A DNA stretch of 64,000 bases, from positions 1,054,001 to 1,118,000 of the forward strand of contig NZ_CP075339.1 in assembly GCF_024399335.1 (NCBI RefSeq), given 5' to 3'. Under the pieces are notes generated by a model. That model was given only the letters and a program-made list of their open reading frames with translations. It did not search any database and was not told where the DNA came from. A program made the position numbers and the translations under genes. Below, one piece after another: positions 34,340 through 44,639 of this stretch (position 1 is the first letter of the stretch; each line of letters opens with the position of its first letter). This DNA comes from Leucobacter aridicollis (lineage in GTDB: Bacteria; Actinomycetota; Actinomycetes; Actinomycetales; Microbacteriaceae).

Positions 34340-35017
34340 GTGATGGGCGATGTCATCTATGAGGCGCTGCAGCTCGCTGGGATCCTTGCATTCGCGCTGT
34401 CCGGCGCTCTCGTCGGCGTGCGGCGAAACCTCGATATTCTCGGGGTCGTCGTTGTTGGCGCGGCGACAGGCACGGGCGGCGGGATCCTGCGCGACATGCT
34501 CCTTGGCGTGCACCCTCCCGTATCGTTCCTGCACTGGCCAAACCTCGCGGTTGCTGTCGCCGGGTCGCTTGTGGTGTTCTTCGTCCACCCTGGGCTGACC
34601 CGAATCCGCTACTTTGAGGTCGTTTTCGACGCATTCGGTCTCGGTCTGTTCTCTGCGAACGGTGCTGCCCTTGCCTACGCGAGCGGGCAGACGTTTGTCA
34701 CCGCGGTGCTCGTTGGCACGATAACCGCGATTGGCGGAGGCGTCATTCGCGACGTGCTCGTGAATACGGTCCCGGGCGTGCTGACCCGCGAGCTGTACGC
34801 CGTGTCAGCGCTCGCGGGGGGCGCGATCGCGGTGTCGATTGGAGCGTTCGGGGGAGGCGTGATCCTCGGTTCCCTTGCGGGCGGCACTGTTGCGATCGCA
34901 CTGCGCCTCACCTCGGTTGCGCGCGGCTGGCACCTGCCGCGCCCCAAGTTCTCGCCCGAGCCGGCACGTGGCGCCACCGACTCGACCGAGCCGAGTCCGG
35001 GGGGCTCCGGCGCGTAG
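34340..35017 (+). CDS. UPF0126/TRIC-like membrane protein
   Basis: A 225-residue, seven-helix protein with two tandem UPF0126 (TRIC cation channel-like) repeats. LAFALSGALVGVRRNLDILGVVVVGAATGTGGGILRDMLLG is the first and GTITAIGGGVIRDVLVNTVPGVLTRELYAVSALAGG the second; GGGxxRD is the family motif. GTG 34340 is chosen over ATG 34343 because TAGGAT ends 7 nt upstream, the leaderless pattern seen elsewhere here. The family has been linked to K+ or glycine movement; the substrate here is unknown. Confidence 0.85.
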   Translation: MMGDVIYEALQLAGILAFALSGALVGVRRNLDILGVVVVGAATGTGGGILRDMLLGVHPPVSFLHWPNLAVAVAGSLVVFFVHPGLTRIRYFEVVFDAFGLGLFSANGAALAYASGQTFVTAVLVGTITAIGGGVIRDVLVNTVPGVLTRELYAVSALAGGAIAVSIGAFGGGVILGSLAGGTVAIALRLTSVARGWHLPRPKFSPEPARGATDSTEPSPGGSGA

Positions 35018-35114
35018 CACGGATCAGGATCGCGGGAGCTTCTCCGCGCGGGCCCAGTATGCCGACGTGTCGCACCGAGACGTACGGAGCATCTGCGGCA
35101 GCCGAGGCCAGGCG

Positions 35115-36344
35115 TTACAGGTCGCGGCCGCTGCCTGACGGCGTGAGTACCCAGTTCAGCGCGCCCGCGACGGTAATGAACACAGCGGCATAGAAGGGGA
35201 GCGCGAGTGCGGCAGGCACGCCGACATTCTCTGCGACGGCGCCACCCACTGCGGAGGAGAGCGACTGGCCGAGGATCACCCCTGACCCGAGCATCGTCAT
35301 GACGGTGGCGCTTCTGCCCTCTGGGCTTCTCGCCGTTCCGAGGCTGTACAGGGTGACGAGGAGCGGGCCGATCCCGATGCCCGTGATTGCAAGACCAACA
35401 GCGATCTGCGTCGCAGACGAAGCTGTCGCGAGCAGCGCCTCACCGGCGAGCACGAACAGTGCGAACACGAGCCAGCGGTAGCGCAGCGTGAATTTCGGGG
35501 AGAAGAGTGAGACCGAGATCGCGAGGAGCGCAGAACCGATGCCCATGATTCCGTAGAACAGGCCGGCGGCCTCGGGCTGGCCCTGCGCCTGCATGAACGC
35601 GGTGAGAGCCGTGAGAGTGCTGCCGAACACCAGGCCGACGCCAGTAATGCCCGCGACGACGACGAGCAGTGACGGCCGAGCGAGCTCCGACGCGGGAGCG
35701 AGCGTCTCTGCGCGCTCGGCCGCCGACTTGGCCGGGGCGCTCGTGTGGTGCAGCGCGAACGCGATGATGAAGAGCAGCGTCAGCGCCGCAGCGGCGAGGA
35801 TCGGGGTGCGCGGCCCAAAGAACGTCGCTAGCAGGCCGACGATGACAGGCCCGAAGACGAACACGACCTCGTCTGCAGCCGACTCGTACGCGAGTACCTG
35901 CGACATGATCTTCGGTCGACGTTCTGTCGGCAGGAAGTTCTGGATGATGAGCACGAGCCGAGAGCGAGACATCGGCGATGTTTGGGGGCTCGTCGCGCCG
36001 ACCGCAAACGCGACGGCGAGCATCGCCCAGTCCGGGGAATCCGAGTACGCGATAAAGGCGAGCCCGACGAGCGCGGCGCTGTGAGTCGCAGCGGCGAGGA
36101 GGAGCGCGATTCGCTGGCCGTACCTGTCCGCTGCCGCTCCGATGAAGGGACCGACGATCGCCGAGCCGATGCCAACGATGGCAGATGAGAGGCCGCCGAG
36201 CTGCAGTGACCCGCGCGCTGACACGACGAGCGTGAGCACGCCGACGACCATCATCGCGAAGGGAAGACGAGCGACGAGCGCGAGGGGGAAGTAGACGACG
36301 CCTGTGCGCTCGAGCAGCGTGGGTGATGATTTCGAATCGTGCAT
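35115..36344 (-). CDS. MFS transporter
   Basis: A 409-residue, 12-helix major facilitator. The loop after helix 2 reads GAAADRYGQRIAL (the GxxxDRxGRR motif A). A polar loop with APAKSAAERAETLAPASELARPS divides the two halves. EDSPDW-like YSDSPDWAML and SQVLAYESAADEVVFVFGPVIVGL (motif C-like) suggest an exporter. An 18-bp palindrome lies 11 bp upstream of its start, shared with rsmI on the other side. Substrate unknown. Confidence 0.82.
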   Translation of the reverse strand: MHDSKSSPTLLERTGVVYFPLALVARLPFAMMVVGVLTLVVSARGSLQLGGLSSAIVGIGSAIVGPFIGAAADRYGQRIALLLAAATHSAALVGLAFIAYSDSPDWAMLAVAFAVGATSPQTSPMSRSRLVLIIQNFLPTERRPKIMSQVLAYESAADEVVFVFGPVIVGLLATFFGPRTPILAAAALTLLFIIAFALHHTSAPAKSAAERAETLAPASELARPSLLVVVAGITGVGLVFGSTLTALTAFMQAQGQPEAAGLFYGIMGIGSALLAISVSLFSPKFTLRYRWLVFALFVLAGEALLATASSATQIAVGLAITGIGIGPLLVTLYSLGTARSPEGRSATVMTMLGSGVILGQSLSSAVGGAVAENVGVPAALALPFYAAVFITVAGALNWVLTPSGSGRDL

Positions 36345-36354
36345 AGCCGACCAA

Positions 36355-36372
36355 GCTTACCCGAGGGTAAGC
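36355..36372. promoter_or_regulatory. 18-bp palindrome in the MFS/rsmI divergent promoter
   Basis: GCTTACCC, then GA, then GGGTAAGC: two perfect 8-bp arms. The position, 11 bp upstream of the MFS start, fits a repressor operator controlling the transporter. Confidence 0.55.
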
Positions 36373-36436
36373 GCGGGCGCACCTGTCGAAAACTCGGTGG
36401 CCGCCGCGCCGCGCTGCGAGCCCGTAGCATTGGGGC

Positions 36437-37258
36437 ATGATCCTTCTCGCGGCGACCCCGATCGGCAATCTTGGAGACGCGTCGGTGCGACTGCGTGAGA
36501 CGCTCGCACAGGCGACGGTGATCGCGGCCGAAGACACCAGGCATACAGCACAGTTGCTGCGGTTGCTCGAGATTGATGCCCGGCCAGAGCTTGTCGCGCT
36601 GCACGACCACAACGAGCACGACAGGGCGGCGACGCTCGTGGAACGGGCGAAGCACGAGGACATCGTGCTCGTCAGCGATGCGGGCATGCCGACAGTGTCT
36701 GACCCCGGCTTCCGTGTTGTTCAGCTTGCGGCCGAGGCGGGTGTGCAGGTGAGCGCGATCCCCGGACCGTCTGCGGTGATCACGGCGCTCGCCGTCTCGG
36801 GCCTCCCAACAGACAGGTTCGCGTTTGAGGGCTTCTTACCGCGCAAGGCTGGCGAGCGCGGGCGGCTGCTTCGAGACCTCGCGGGTGAACGACGCACGCT
36901 CGTGTTCTTCGAATCGCCCTCCCGCCTGGCGACGTCACTCGCCGACCTTGCAGACGCGTTCGGAGCGGATCGCCCTGCCGCGGTGTGCCGCGAACTCACC
37001 AAGATGTACGAGGAAGTGAAGCGTGGTGGGCTCGCTGAACTCACCCAGTGGGCGCAGGCGGGTGTGCGTGGGGAGATCGTTGTCGTTGTCGGCGGAGCGA
37101 CCGCTGCAGCAACCTCGCCAGAGGATGCGCTCGCCGAGGTGCTTGAGCGCGTCGCCGCGGGGGACCGGCTGAAAGACGTTACGCGGGAGGTCGCCGAGGC
37201 CTCGGGGCTTTCGAGCAAGGAGCTCTACGCAGCTGCGCTCGCCGCCAAGCGCGGCTAG
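36437..37258 (+). CDS. rsmI: 16S rRNA (cytidine(1402)-2'-O)-methyltransferase
   Basis: A 273-residue tetrapyrrole-methylase-fold enzyme that 2'-O-methylates C1402 of 16S rRNA using SAM. ATPIGNLGDASVRLRETLAQATVIAAEDTRHTAQLL, VLVSDAGMPTVSDPG, IPGPSAVITALAVSGLPTDRFAFEGFLPRK and ESPSRLATSL are all RsmI signatures. TAGCAT lies 6 nt before the ATG (leaderless). Confidence 0.95.
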   Translation: MILLAATPIGNLGDASVRLRETLAQATVIAAEDTRHTAQLLRLLEIDARPELVALHDHNEHDRAATLVERAKHEDIVLVSDAGMPTVSDPGFRVVQLAAEAGVQVSAIPGPSAVITALAVSGLPTDRFAFEGFLPRKAGERGRLLRDLAGERRTLVFFESPSRLATSLADLADAFGADRPAAVCRELTKMYEEVKRGGLAELTQWAQAGVRGEIVVVVGGATAAATSPEDALAEVLERVAAGDRLKDVTREVAEASGLSSKELYAAALAAKRG

Positions 37259-37746
37259 CGGCCCGGCCGTATTCCCAGCCTGCCCGCCTCACTCCCGGCC
37301 TCCCGGCCTCGGGGTGCACTCCCTGCCACAGGCCCCGTGCTCCCAGCCTCCGGCAGTGTTCCCGGCCTCCCGGCCTCCGGCCTCCCGGCCTCCGGCCTCC
37401 GGCAGTAGCCATGGGATCTGCAGTTCGTATGCCTGGAACCAATGGTGGTGGCATATCTGCTGCAGATTGCATGTCCTTGGGCGGCAGCCAGGCCGGCTCC
37501 GGCGTGCTCCCGGCCTCGGGGTGCACTGCCTGCCACAGGTCCCGTGCTCCCAACCTCCGGCAGTAGCCATGGGATCTGCAGTTCGTATGCCTGGAACCAA
37601 TGGTGGTGGCATATCTGCTGCAGATTGCATGTCCTTGGGCGGCAGCCAGGCCGGCTCCGGCGTGCTCACAGCTAGAAACCGGCGCGATAGCGCACACTTG
37701 AAGTACATTTGACCCGTCTGATCCCATCGACGAGAACAGGATCCCC
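37259..37746. repeat. tandem intergenic repeat block
   Basis: No gene. An exact 114-bp direct repeat occurs at 37396-37509 and 37554-37667 (period 158). Similarity extends upstream, from 37302 and 37509 respectively, as a GGCCTCGGGGTGCACT-type lead-in. The first unit carries an extra run of about 50 bp of CGGCCTCC microrepeats (about 37350-37400). Each exact copy contains a nested palindrome: ATCTGCAG with CTGCAGAT, and inside them TATGCC with GGCATA. Antisense frames through it only spell the repeat and are not genes. Confidence 0.85.
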
Positions 37747-38691
37747 GTGAAACTCTCCCGCCTTTTTATTCCGACAGCCATTGTCGGCGCGCTGCTGCTT
37801 TCGGGCTGTACGACAGGTAGCGACACTGTCATCGCCAAGGACGCGAGCGGCGAGTCCTGCGCGCCAGCCGGTGCAGCGAGCAAGTCTGTCAAGGTGACTG
37901 GCGACGTCGGTGGTGAAATCAAACTCACCTCGAAGACCCCGATCGAGGCCGGCGACAAGATCGAGCGCACCGTGCTCAAGAACGGTGAGTCGAAGCCGTT
38001 TGCGGAGGGCCAGGTTGCGACGGGCAACTACACGATCTTCAACGGCAAGACCGGTGAAGTCATCAACGTCGCTCCCGACATGAAGTTCCCGAACGATGCC
38101 GACCAGTTCGCTGACGCGCAGTGGGCATACGAAGCCGTGCGTTGCGGTTCCGTCGGACAGCGCACAGTCATCGTGTCCTCGGTTGCTGACGCGCTCGGCG
38201 ATGTGGATCCCGCAGAGCGGGGCTTCACCGGTCTGGAGAAGACCGACGCTTTCGTGTTCGTGTTCGACTTCACCGAGGCCGCAGAGGTCTGTGACGACCC
38301 GAAGCCGCGCGATGAGAAGTATCCCGAGGTCGACCTGGGCGACGGCAAGTCAGAGCCGACAATCACGATCCCGACGTGTATGGAAGCGCCCGCTGAACTT
38401 GAGCTGAAGGTGCTTGAGGAGGGCGACGGACCTGTCGTCGCTGACAACGAGAAGATCATGACGAACTACGTCGGCGTTGACTGGAACGGCGCTGAGCGTT
38501 TCGACGGGAACTGGAGTGAGACGGGCATTGAGTTCTCGACTGCGGAGGGCGCGCTCGTTGAGGGCTTCCGCCAGGCGATGATCGGCCAGAAGGTCGGATC
38601 CACTATCCTCGTCACGATGCCCTCCGAGATGGGGTACAACGACGGCATGACCCGCACCTTCGTGCTGCAGCTCGTTTCGAAGGTCGAGTAA
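37747..38691 (+). CDS. FKBP-type peptidyl-prolyl isomerase lipoprotein
   Basis: A 314-residue exported lipoprotein; the signal peptide ends in LLLSGC (C21). The C-terminal FKBP domain (about residues 220-312) has [47 protein letters not shown] and [10 protein letters not shown], a normal isomerase fold with several usual binding-pocket aromatics. The N-terminal half has a weakly similar, probably degenerate domain ([11 protein letters not shown]...[11 protein letters not shown]). GTG 37747 follows an AGGA. It probably helps fold secreted proteins. Confidence 0.85.
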   Translation: MKLSRLFIPTAIVGALLLSGCTTGSDTVIAKDASGESCAPAGAASKSVKVTGDVGGEIKLTSKTPIEAGDKIERTVLKNGESKPFAEGQVATGNYTIFNGKTGEVINVAPDMKFPNDADQFADAQWAYEAVRCGSVGQRTVIVSSVADALGDVDPAERGFTGLEKTDAFVFVFDFTEAAEVCDDPKPRDEKYPEVDLGDGKSEPTITIPTCMEAPAELELKVLEEGDGPVVADNEKIMTNYVGVDWNGAERFDGNWSETGIEFSTAEGALVEGFRQAMIGQKVGSTILVTMPSEMGYNDGMTRTFVLQLVSKVE

Positions 38692-38761
38692 CACCTCGGA
38701 TCGGCCCCGCTCGCGGGACGTCGGTCACACCGAACAGCGCGCCTCAGGCAGAATAGTCTGC

Positions 38762-39841
38762 ATGAGGCGCGTTGTGATTTTGGGGTCCACTGGTTCGATT
38801 GGCGAGCAAGCACTCGACGTGATCAGGCGCCACCCAGACAGGTTTGAGGTTGTCGCTCTTGGTACTGGGCGCAACGCCGAGCGGCTCGCCGCGCAGGCGG
38901 CAGAGTTCGGTGTCGAGCACACGGGGCTTGGCGTCGACGCTGCAGTACAGCTTGCGCGTGACGTCGACGCCGATGTCGTGCTGAACGGCATCACCGGCTC
39001 GGTGGGTCTCGCCCCGACACTTGCGGCGATTGAGGCTGGGCGCACGCTCGCCCTCGCTAACAAGGAGTCCCTCATTGTCGGCGGCGATCTCGTGAAGCGG
39101 CTCGCCAAGCCTGGCCAGATCGTGCCCGTGGACTCCGAGCATTCTGCGATTGCGCAGGCCCTCCGCTCAGGCACCCATGACGAGGTGCGTAGGCTCGTGC
39201 TCACCGCCTCAGGCGGGCCGTTCCGCGGGCGCACCCGTGACGAGCTGCACGACGTCACGCCGCAGCAGGCGCTCGCACACCCGACGTGGGATATGGGCAG
39301 GGTCATTACGACGAACTCGGCGACGCTCGTGAACAAGGGTCTCGAGGTCATCGAGGCCCACCTGCTGTTCGACGTACCCTACGAGCACATCGACATCGTC
39401 GTGCACCCGCAGTCGATCGTGCACTCGATGGTTGAGTTCATTGACGGGTCGACGATTGCGCAGGCGTCGCCGCCCGACATGCGCCTGCCGATCGCTCTCG
39501 GTCTCGCGTGGCCAGAGCGGCTGTCAAACATCGGGGTTCCCCTCGACTGGACGAAGGCGGCGACCTGGGAGTTCGAGCCCGTCGACAACGGGGCGTTCCC
39601 GGCGCTGAACCTCGCGAAGCAGGTCGGCTCGGCGAAGGGCACCTTCCCCGCCGTGTTCAACGCGGCCAACGAGGAGGCGGTCGACGCGTTCCACGACGGC
39701 AAGATCACGTTCACTGGAATCGTTGACGCCGTGCGCGAGGTCGTCGATCGGCACGATGCGCCGGGCGAATTGACGCTCGAGACTCTTGCTGAGGCCGAGC
39801 GCTGGGCGCGGGCGGAGGCCCACAGGGTGTTCGCGGCGTAG
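38762..39841 (+). CDS. dxr: 1-deoxy-D-xylulose 5-phosphate reductoisomerase
   Basis: A 359-residue enzyme making MEP from DXP with NADPH, the first committed step of isoprenoid synthesis. [51 protein letters not shown] and [32 protein letters not shown] (metal and substrate site) are all present, as is [18 protein letters not shown] lies 7 nt before the ATG, a possible leaderless start. The partner ispG is at 47617. Confidence 0.96.
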   Translation: MRRVVILGSTGSIGEQALDVIRRHPDRFEVVALGTGRNAERLAAQAAEFGVEHTGLGVDAAVQLARDVDADVVLNGITGSVGLAPTLAAIEAGRTLALANKESLIVGGDLVKRLAKPGQIVPVDSEHSAIAQALRSGTHDEVRRLVLTASGGPFRGRTRDELHDVTPQQALAHPTWDMGRVITTNSATLVNKGLEVIEAHLLFDVPYEHIDIVVHPQSIVHSMVEFIDGSTIAQASPPDMRLPIALGLAWPERLSNIGVPLDWTKAATWEFEPVDNGAFPALNLAKQVGSAKGTFPAVFNAANEEAVDAFHDGKITFTGIVDAVREVVDRHDAPGELTLETLAEAERWARAEAHRVFAA

Positions 39842-39901
39842 CCTGAGCTCTGGCAGCAGGGTAGACTCTGCCGTAACAACTGAATACGCCGTTGAAGCAT
39901 T

Positions 39902-40079
39902 GCGGGAGAGACCGGGTGAGCCCCGGCGCCGTAGGAGCAAACCCTCCCTGGGAAACTCTCAGGCCCCTGTACCGCAACGCCTAGGCAACTCTGAAAAGCA
40001 GCGGGTTTCCCGCTCACCGAAGGTGCAAGGGTGCAGTGGTGGTTTCACTCGCTCGAATCTCTCAGGTCACAGTACAGAG
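39902..40079 (+). ncRNA. tandem glycine riboswitch
   Basis: Two glycine aptamers. The first runs from GCGGGAGAGACC through the GGAGCAAACCCTCC core to AACTCTCAGG and GTACCGC (39902-39975). The second runs from CTCTGAAAAGCAG through CACCGAAGGTGCAAGG to AATCTCTCAGG and AGTACAGAG (about 39989-40079). The CTCTCAGG and GTACxGx endings are the class hallmarks. It lies upstream of gcvP, where glycine binding would turn on glycine cleavage. Confidence 0.93.
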
Positions 40080-40082
40080 CGG

Positions 40083-40131
40083 GGAGGATCTTTACGTTGG
40101 TCGCGCGCGACCCCGATATTGGAGATCCTCT
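40083..40131 (+). promoter_or_regulatory. riboswitch expression platform
   Basis: GAGGATCT (40084-40091) can pair with AGATCCTC (40123-40130) immediately before the GTG. This stem overlaps the ribosome binding site GGAG (40121-40124). A 14-bp perfect palindrome GGTCGCGCGCGACC lies in the loop. The layout implies translational control, with glycine freeing the ribosome binding site. Confidence 0.6.
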
Positions 40132-42996
40132 GTGACATCACCAGCACTGTCCGTACCCTTCGCGAACCGCCACATCGGCGTCGCGTCAGACGCCGATCAG
40201 CGGGTCATGCTCGACGCGCTCGGGTTTACGAGCCGCGCGGCCCTCGTCGACGCGGCCGTTCCCGCCGCGATCCGCAGCGCGCGCCCGCTCGAACTGCCCG
40301 ACGCGCTGAGCGAGGAAGAGATCCTCGCCGAGCTTCGCGGCCTCGCATCGCAGAACGTCGTGAAGACGCAGCTCATCGGGCAGGGGTTCTACGGGACTCA
40401 CACGCCGCCGGTGATTCGCCGCAACGTGCTCGAGAGCCCCTCGTGGTACACGGCATACACGCCCTACCAGCCCGAAATTTCGCAGGGCCGGCTTGAGGCG
40501 CTCCTGAACTTTCAGACAATGGTGTCTGACCTGACAGGCCTGCCGGTCGCGAACGCGTCAATGCTCGACGAGGCGTCGTCGGCGGCCGAGGCTGTGCTGC
40601 TCATGCGCCGCGCGAACAAGGCGAAGGCAGACGCGAAGACCGTCGTTGACCAGAACCTTTTCCCCCAGACGATCGCCGTCATCCAGGGCCGCGCGGAGGC
40701 GCTCGGCTTCGAGGTCGAGGTCGCGGATCTCTCGCAGGGTCTGCCCGACGGCGAGATCTCGGGCATCGTGCTGCAGCAGCCGGGTAACGACGGCGCGGTT
40801 GTGGACCACGCAGCGGTGATCAAAGAGGCAAAGGATCGCGGCGCGATGGTCACCGTCGCAGCCGACCTCCTCGCGCTCACGCTCATCACCTCACCCGGCG
40901 AGCAGGGCGCCGACATCGCGGTCGGCAACACGCAGCGCTTCGGCGTGCCGCTGTTCTTCGGTGGCCCGCACGCCGCGTTCCTCGCGGTGCGCGAGGGCCT
41001 CGAGCGCTCGCTCCCGGGTCGCCTCGTCGGCGTCTCGAAGGATCAGGAGGGTCGCACAGCCTACCGCCTGGCGCTGCAGACCCGTGAGCAGCACATCCGT
41101 CGTGAGAAGGCCACGAGCAACATCTGCACCGCGCAGGCGCTCCTCGCGATCACCGCGTCGATGTACGCCGTGTACCACGGCCCAGATGGGCTCAAGCGGA
41201 TCGCCGAGCGCACGCACGCGCACGCCCGAACGCTCGCCGCGGCCCTCACCGGCGTCGGCGTCGAGCTCACGCGCGACTCCTTCTTCGACACGCTGTGGGC
41301 GCGGGTTCCCGGCGTCGCGTCGAAGATCGTCGCCGTCGCTGCAGACGCGGGGCTGAACCTCCGTCTCGTCGACGAGGACACCGTCGGCATCTCGCTCGAC
41401 GAGACCACGACGGCCCACACCGTCGCGGCGGTCGCCGAGGTCTTCGGCGCGACGGCCCCTGAGGCTGTCGCCGCTGGGGAGTACGCCTTCGCTGCGGAGC
41501 TCACCCGCACGAGCGAGTACCTGACACACCCGATCTTCCACGAGGTTCGGTCGGAAACGCAGATGCTGCGCTACCTCCGCCGCCTCGCTGACCGCGATCT
41601 CGCGCTCGATCGCACAATGATTCCGCTCGGCTCGTGCACGATGAAGCTCAACTCGACCGCCGAGATGGAATCGATTTCGTGGCCCGAGTTCGCCGGGATC
41701 CACCCGTATGTTCCAGCCGATCAGAGCGTCGGCTGGCGCGAGCTCATCGGCCGCCTCGAAAGCTGGCTGCTTGAGATCACCGGCTACGCGGGAATCTCGC
41801 TGCAGCCGAACGCCGGCTCGCAGGGCGAGTACGCTGGTCTCCTCGCGATTCGTAGCTACCACCTCGCGAACGGCGACGACGGCCGCGACATCTGCCTCAT
41901 CCCCGAGTCCGCCCATGGCACCAACGCCGCGTCGGCTGTGCTCGCAGGCATGCGTGTCGTGATCGTGAAGAACACGCCGACCGGCGCGATCGACCTCGAC
42001 GACCTCGACGCGAAAATCGAGCAGCACGCCGCGGCGCTCTCGGCAATCATGATCACCTACCCCTCGACGTACGGCGTGTACGACGCCGACGTGCGCGACG
42101 TCTGCGATCGCGTGCACGCGGCGGGCGGCCAGGTGTACATCGACGGCGCGAACATGAACGCGCTCGTCGGGCTTGGCAAGCCGGGCGAGTTCGGCGGCGA
42201 CGTCTCGCACCTGAACCTGCACAAGACGTTCGCAATCCCGCACGGTGGCGGTGGTCCGGGAGTCGGCCCGGTCGCCGTCGCTGAGCACCTGAAGCCGTTC
42301 CTGCCGGGCAACCCGGCGAGGGGCGCTGGCTCAGCAGGGATCCAGACAACCGACGGCATCCCCGTCGCGGCGACGCTCTTCGGCTCCGCCGGCGTCCTGC
42401 CAATCTCGTTCGCGTACGTCGCGATGATGGGCAGTGAGGGGCTCACGCGCGCGACCGAGACTGCGCTGCTCTCGGCAAACTACATCGCCGCGCGCCTCCG
42501 CGAGCACTTCCCTGTGCTCTTCACCGGCGAGACCGGCCTTGTCGCGCACGAGTGCATTCTTGACCTGCGCGAGCTCACCGCGAAGTCGGGCGTCACGGCC
42601 GAGGACGTGGCGAAGCGTCTTATCGACTTCGGCTTCCACGCGCCGACGCTCGCGTTCCCGGTTCCGGGGACCCTCATGGTCGAGCCGACAGAGTCGGAGG
42701 ATCTCGGAGAGATCGAGCGGTTCATTGAGGCGATGATCCAGATCCGCGCCGAGATCGACGAGGTCGTCGCTGGCACCTACGCGATCGAGGCATCGCCGCT
42801 GCGCGGAGCGCCGCACCCCGCCGCGGTCGTCGTCTCTGACAGCTGGGACCGGGCGTACAGCCGTGAGCAGGCAGCGTTCCCGAGCGAACGTCTGCGCGTC
42901 GACAAGTACTTCCCGCCGGTCTCGCGCATTGACGGCGCGTTCGGTGACCGCAACCTAGTCTGCTCCTGCCCGCCCATCGACGCCTACGAGGACTAA
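40132..42996 (+). CDS. gcvP: glycine dehydrogenase (decarboxylating), P protein
   Basis: A 954-residue PLP enzyme that decarboxylates glycine and passes the aminomethyl group to lipoylated GcvH. Fused alpha and beta halves are present. [50 protein letters not shown] is in the N-half. The PLP lysine is K698 in [21 protein letters not shown] 40132 is chosen because GGAG lies 7 nt upstream and the frame before it is riboswitch. It is the first gene of gcvP-gcvT-gcvH-sdaA. Confidence 0.96.
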   Translation: MTSPALSVPFANRHIGVASDADQRVMLDALGFTSRAALVDAAVPAAIRSARPLELPDALSEEEILAELRGLASQNVVKTQLIGQGFYGTHTPPVIRRNVLESPSWYTAYTPYQPEISQGRLEALLNFQTMVSDLTGLPVANASMLDEASSAAEAVLLMRRANKAKADAKTVVDQNLFPQTIAVIQGRAEALGFEVEVADLSQGLPDGEISGIVLQQPGNDGAVVDHAAVIKEAKDRGAMVTVAADLLALTLITSPGEQGADIAVGNTQRFGVPLFFGGPHAAFLAVREGLERSLPGRLVGVSKDQEGRTAYRLALQTREQHIRREKATSNICTAQALLAITASMYAVYHGPDGLKRIAERTHAHARTLAAALTGVGVELTRDSFFDTLWARVPGVASKIVAVAADAGLNLRLVDEDTVGISLDETTTAHTVAAVAEVFGATAPEAVAAGEYAFAAELTRTSEYLTHPIFHEVRSETQMLRYLRRLADRDLALDRTMIPLGSCTMKLNSTAEMESISWPEFAGIHPYVPADQSVGWRELIGRLESWLLEITGYAGISLQPNAGSQGEYAGLLAIRSYHLANGDDGRDICLIPESAHGTNAASAVLAGMRVVIVKNTPTGAIDLDDLDAKIEQHAAALSAIMITYPSTYGVYDADVRDVCDRVHAAGGQVYIDGANMNALVGLGKPGEFGGDVSHLNLHKTFAIPHGGGGPGVGPVAVAEHLKPFLPGNPARGAGSAGIQTTDGIPVAATLFGSAGVLPISFAYVAMMGSEGLTRATETALLSANYIAARLREHFPVLFTGETGLVAHECILDLRELTAKSGVTAEDVAKRLIDFGFHAPTLAFPVPGTLMVEPTESEDLGEIERFIEAMIQIRAEIDEVVAGTYAIEASPLRGAPHPAAVVVSDSWDRAYSREQAAFPSERLRVDKYFPPVSRIDGAFGDRNLVCSCPPIDAYED

Positions 42997-42998
42997 TC

Positions 42999-44153
42999 AT
43001 GACTGAGCACACGACTGAGCAGCCGAAGCGCACGTCGCTGCACGCCGAGCACGAGAAACTCGGCGCATCGTTCACCGACTTCGGCGGCTGGGACATGCCG
43101 CTGAAGTACGGCAGCGAGCTCGCGGAGCACCGCGCCGTTCGCGAGACCGCAGGCCTGTTCGACCTATCGCACATGGGGGAGGTGTGGGTGTCGGGTGATG
43201 ACGCCGCCGCCTTCCTGAACACCGCACTCGTGGGAAACTTCGCGGTGACCCCCGTTGGCAAGGCGAAGTACTCGCTCATCGTGAACGCCGATGGTGGCAT
43301 CGTCGACGACCTCATCGTCTACCGCATCGCTGAGACGCGCTACCTCGTCGTGCCGAACGCTGGCAACGCCCCCACTGTCGCGCGCCTCTTGACCGAGCGC
43401 GCCGAGGGCTTCGCGGTGGAGGTCACTGACGCGTCAGCCGACACCGCGCTCATCGCCGTGCAGGGGCCGCACTCCGAGGAGATCGTGCGCGCCGTTGTCG
43501 CGAACGACGAGCAGCGGGCTGCTGCCACCGAGCTCGCGTACTACGCCTGGACCGCCGTCTCGATCGCTGGCATGGACGTGCTGCTTGCGCGCACAGGCTA
43601 CACGGGCGAGGATGGGTTCGAACTCTACATCCCGGCCGAGCGTGCCCCCGAGCTGTGGCAGCTGCTGCTCACCGCAGGCGAGGGCCACGGGCTGACGCCG
43701 TGCGGCCTCGCCTCGCGCGACTCGCTCCGCCTCGAGGCGGGCATGCCGCTCTACGGCAACGAGCTCAACGTCGACACGACGCCGTTCGAGGCGAACCTCG
43801 GCGGCGTCGTCTCGTTCAAGAAGACCGAGAACTTCGTGGGTCGCGCCGCGCTTGAAGCAGCAAAGGAAGCTGGGTCGCGCCGCGTGCTCGTCGGGCTCAA
43901 GGGACTCGGACGTCGCGCAGGTCGCGGCGGCTACGCGGTGTACTCCCCGCCGTCCGAGGTTACTGACGAGGCGCCCCGCGAGATCGGCGTGATCACAAGC
44001 GGCCAGCCCAGTCCGACCCTTGGTTACCCGATCGCCCTCGCGAAGCTCGATGCGGGCTTCGCCGAGCCCGGCACGACAGTCGAGGTCGACCTGCGGGGCA
44101 AGCGCGAGCCGTTCGAAGTCGTCCCCCTCCCGTTCTACAAGCGCGGCGCGTAG
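42999..44153 (+). CDS. gcvT: aminomethyltransferase, T protein
   Basis: A 384-residue tetrahydrofolate-dependent enzyme releasing ammonia and forming methylene-THF from the GcvH-bound aminomethyl group. [71 protein letters not shown] and [21 protein letters not shown] are conserved. It starts 2 bp after the gcvP stop, so it is tightly coupled. Confidence 0.96.
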   Translation: MTEHTTEQPKRTSLHAEHEKLGASFTDFGGWDMPLKYGSELAEHRAVRETAGLFDLSHMGEVWVSGDDAAAFLNTALVGNFAVTPVGKAKYSLIVNADGGIVDDLIVYRIAETRYLVVPNAGNAPTVARLLTERAEGFAVEVTDASADTALIAVQGPHSEEIVRAVVANDEQRAAATELAYYAWTAVSIAGMDVLLARTGYTGEDGFELYIPAERAPELWQLLLTAGEGHGLTPCGLASRDSLRLEAGMPLYGNELNVDTTPFEANLGGVVSFKKTENFVGRAALEAAKEAGSRRVLVGLKGLGRRAGRGGYAVYSPPSEVTDEAPREIGVITSGQPSPTLGYPIALAKLDAGFAEPGTTVEVDLRGKREPFEVVPLPFYKRGA

Positions 44154-44217
44154 CCTCGGGGCCACACCGCCCACTGCACACCCCCACAGCACCCCACAGA
44201 AAGAAAACGAGAAACCC

Positions 44218-44598
44218 ATGAGCCAGGTACACGCAGGATTCCGCTACTCCGAAGAGCACGAGTGGATCGACGATCAGAGCCCCGCAACCGTTGGTGTCAG
44301 CCAGGTCGCGGCAGACGCCCTCGGCGACGTTGTCTACATCGAGCTGCCCGAGGCTGGCACGCAGCTCACCGCAGGCGAGGTCTGCGGTGAAATCGAGTCG
44401 ACGAAGTCGGTTTCTGACCTCTACAGCCCCGTCACTGGCGAGGTCGTAGAGGTCAACGACGCTGTCGTCGCCGACCCCGCGCTCGTGAACAGCGACCCAT
44501 ACGGTGCGGCGTGGCTGTTCCGCGTCGCAGTCACATCTGAGGGCCCGCTGCTCTCGGCTGAGGAGTACGCCGCCGCGAACGACGCAACCGTCGCGTAA
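44218..44598 (+). CDS. gcvH: glycine cleavage system H protein
   Basis: A 126-residue lipoyl carrier. [10 protein letters not shown] opens it and K63 in [24 protein letters not shown] is the lipoylation site. It shuttles the aminomethyl group between GcvP and GcvT. The GAAAG-type ribosome binding site 10 nt before the ATG decides the start; the longer frame upstream overlaps gcvT. Confidence 0.96.
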   Translation: MSQVHAGFRYSEEHEWIDDQSPATVGVSQVAADALGDVVYIELPEAGTQLTAGEVCGEIESTKSVSDLYSPVTGEVVEVNDAVVADPALVNSDPYGAAWLFRVAVTSEGPLLSAEEYAAANDATVA

Positions 44599-44639
44599 CG
44601 CGCCCTCACCAACCCACACCCCGAAAGGCAGGCCGCAGC

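Noticed and set aside
37396-37667. Possible CRISPR array
   Set aside because: Only two units, 114 bp long, with no array of unique spacers and no cas genes.
37179-38027. Long minus-strand frame (282 codons) with internally repeated protein sequence
   Set aside because: It runs antisense to rsmI and the FKBP gene and through the direct repeats; the repeated protein sequence only mirrors the repeated DNA. No ribosome binding site or family resemblance.
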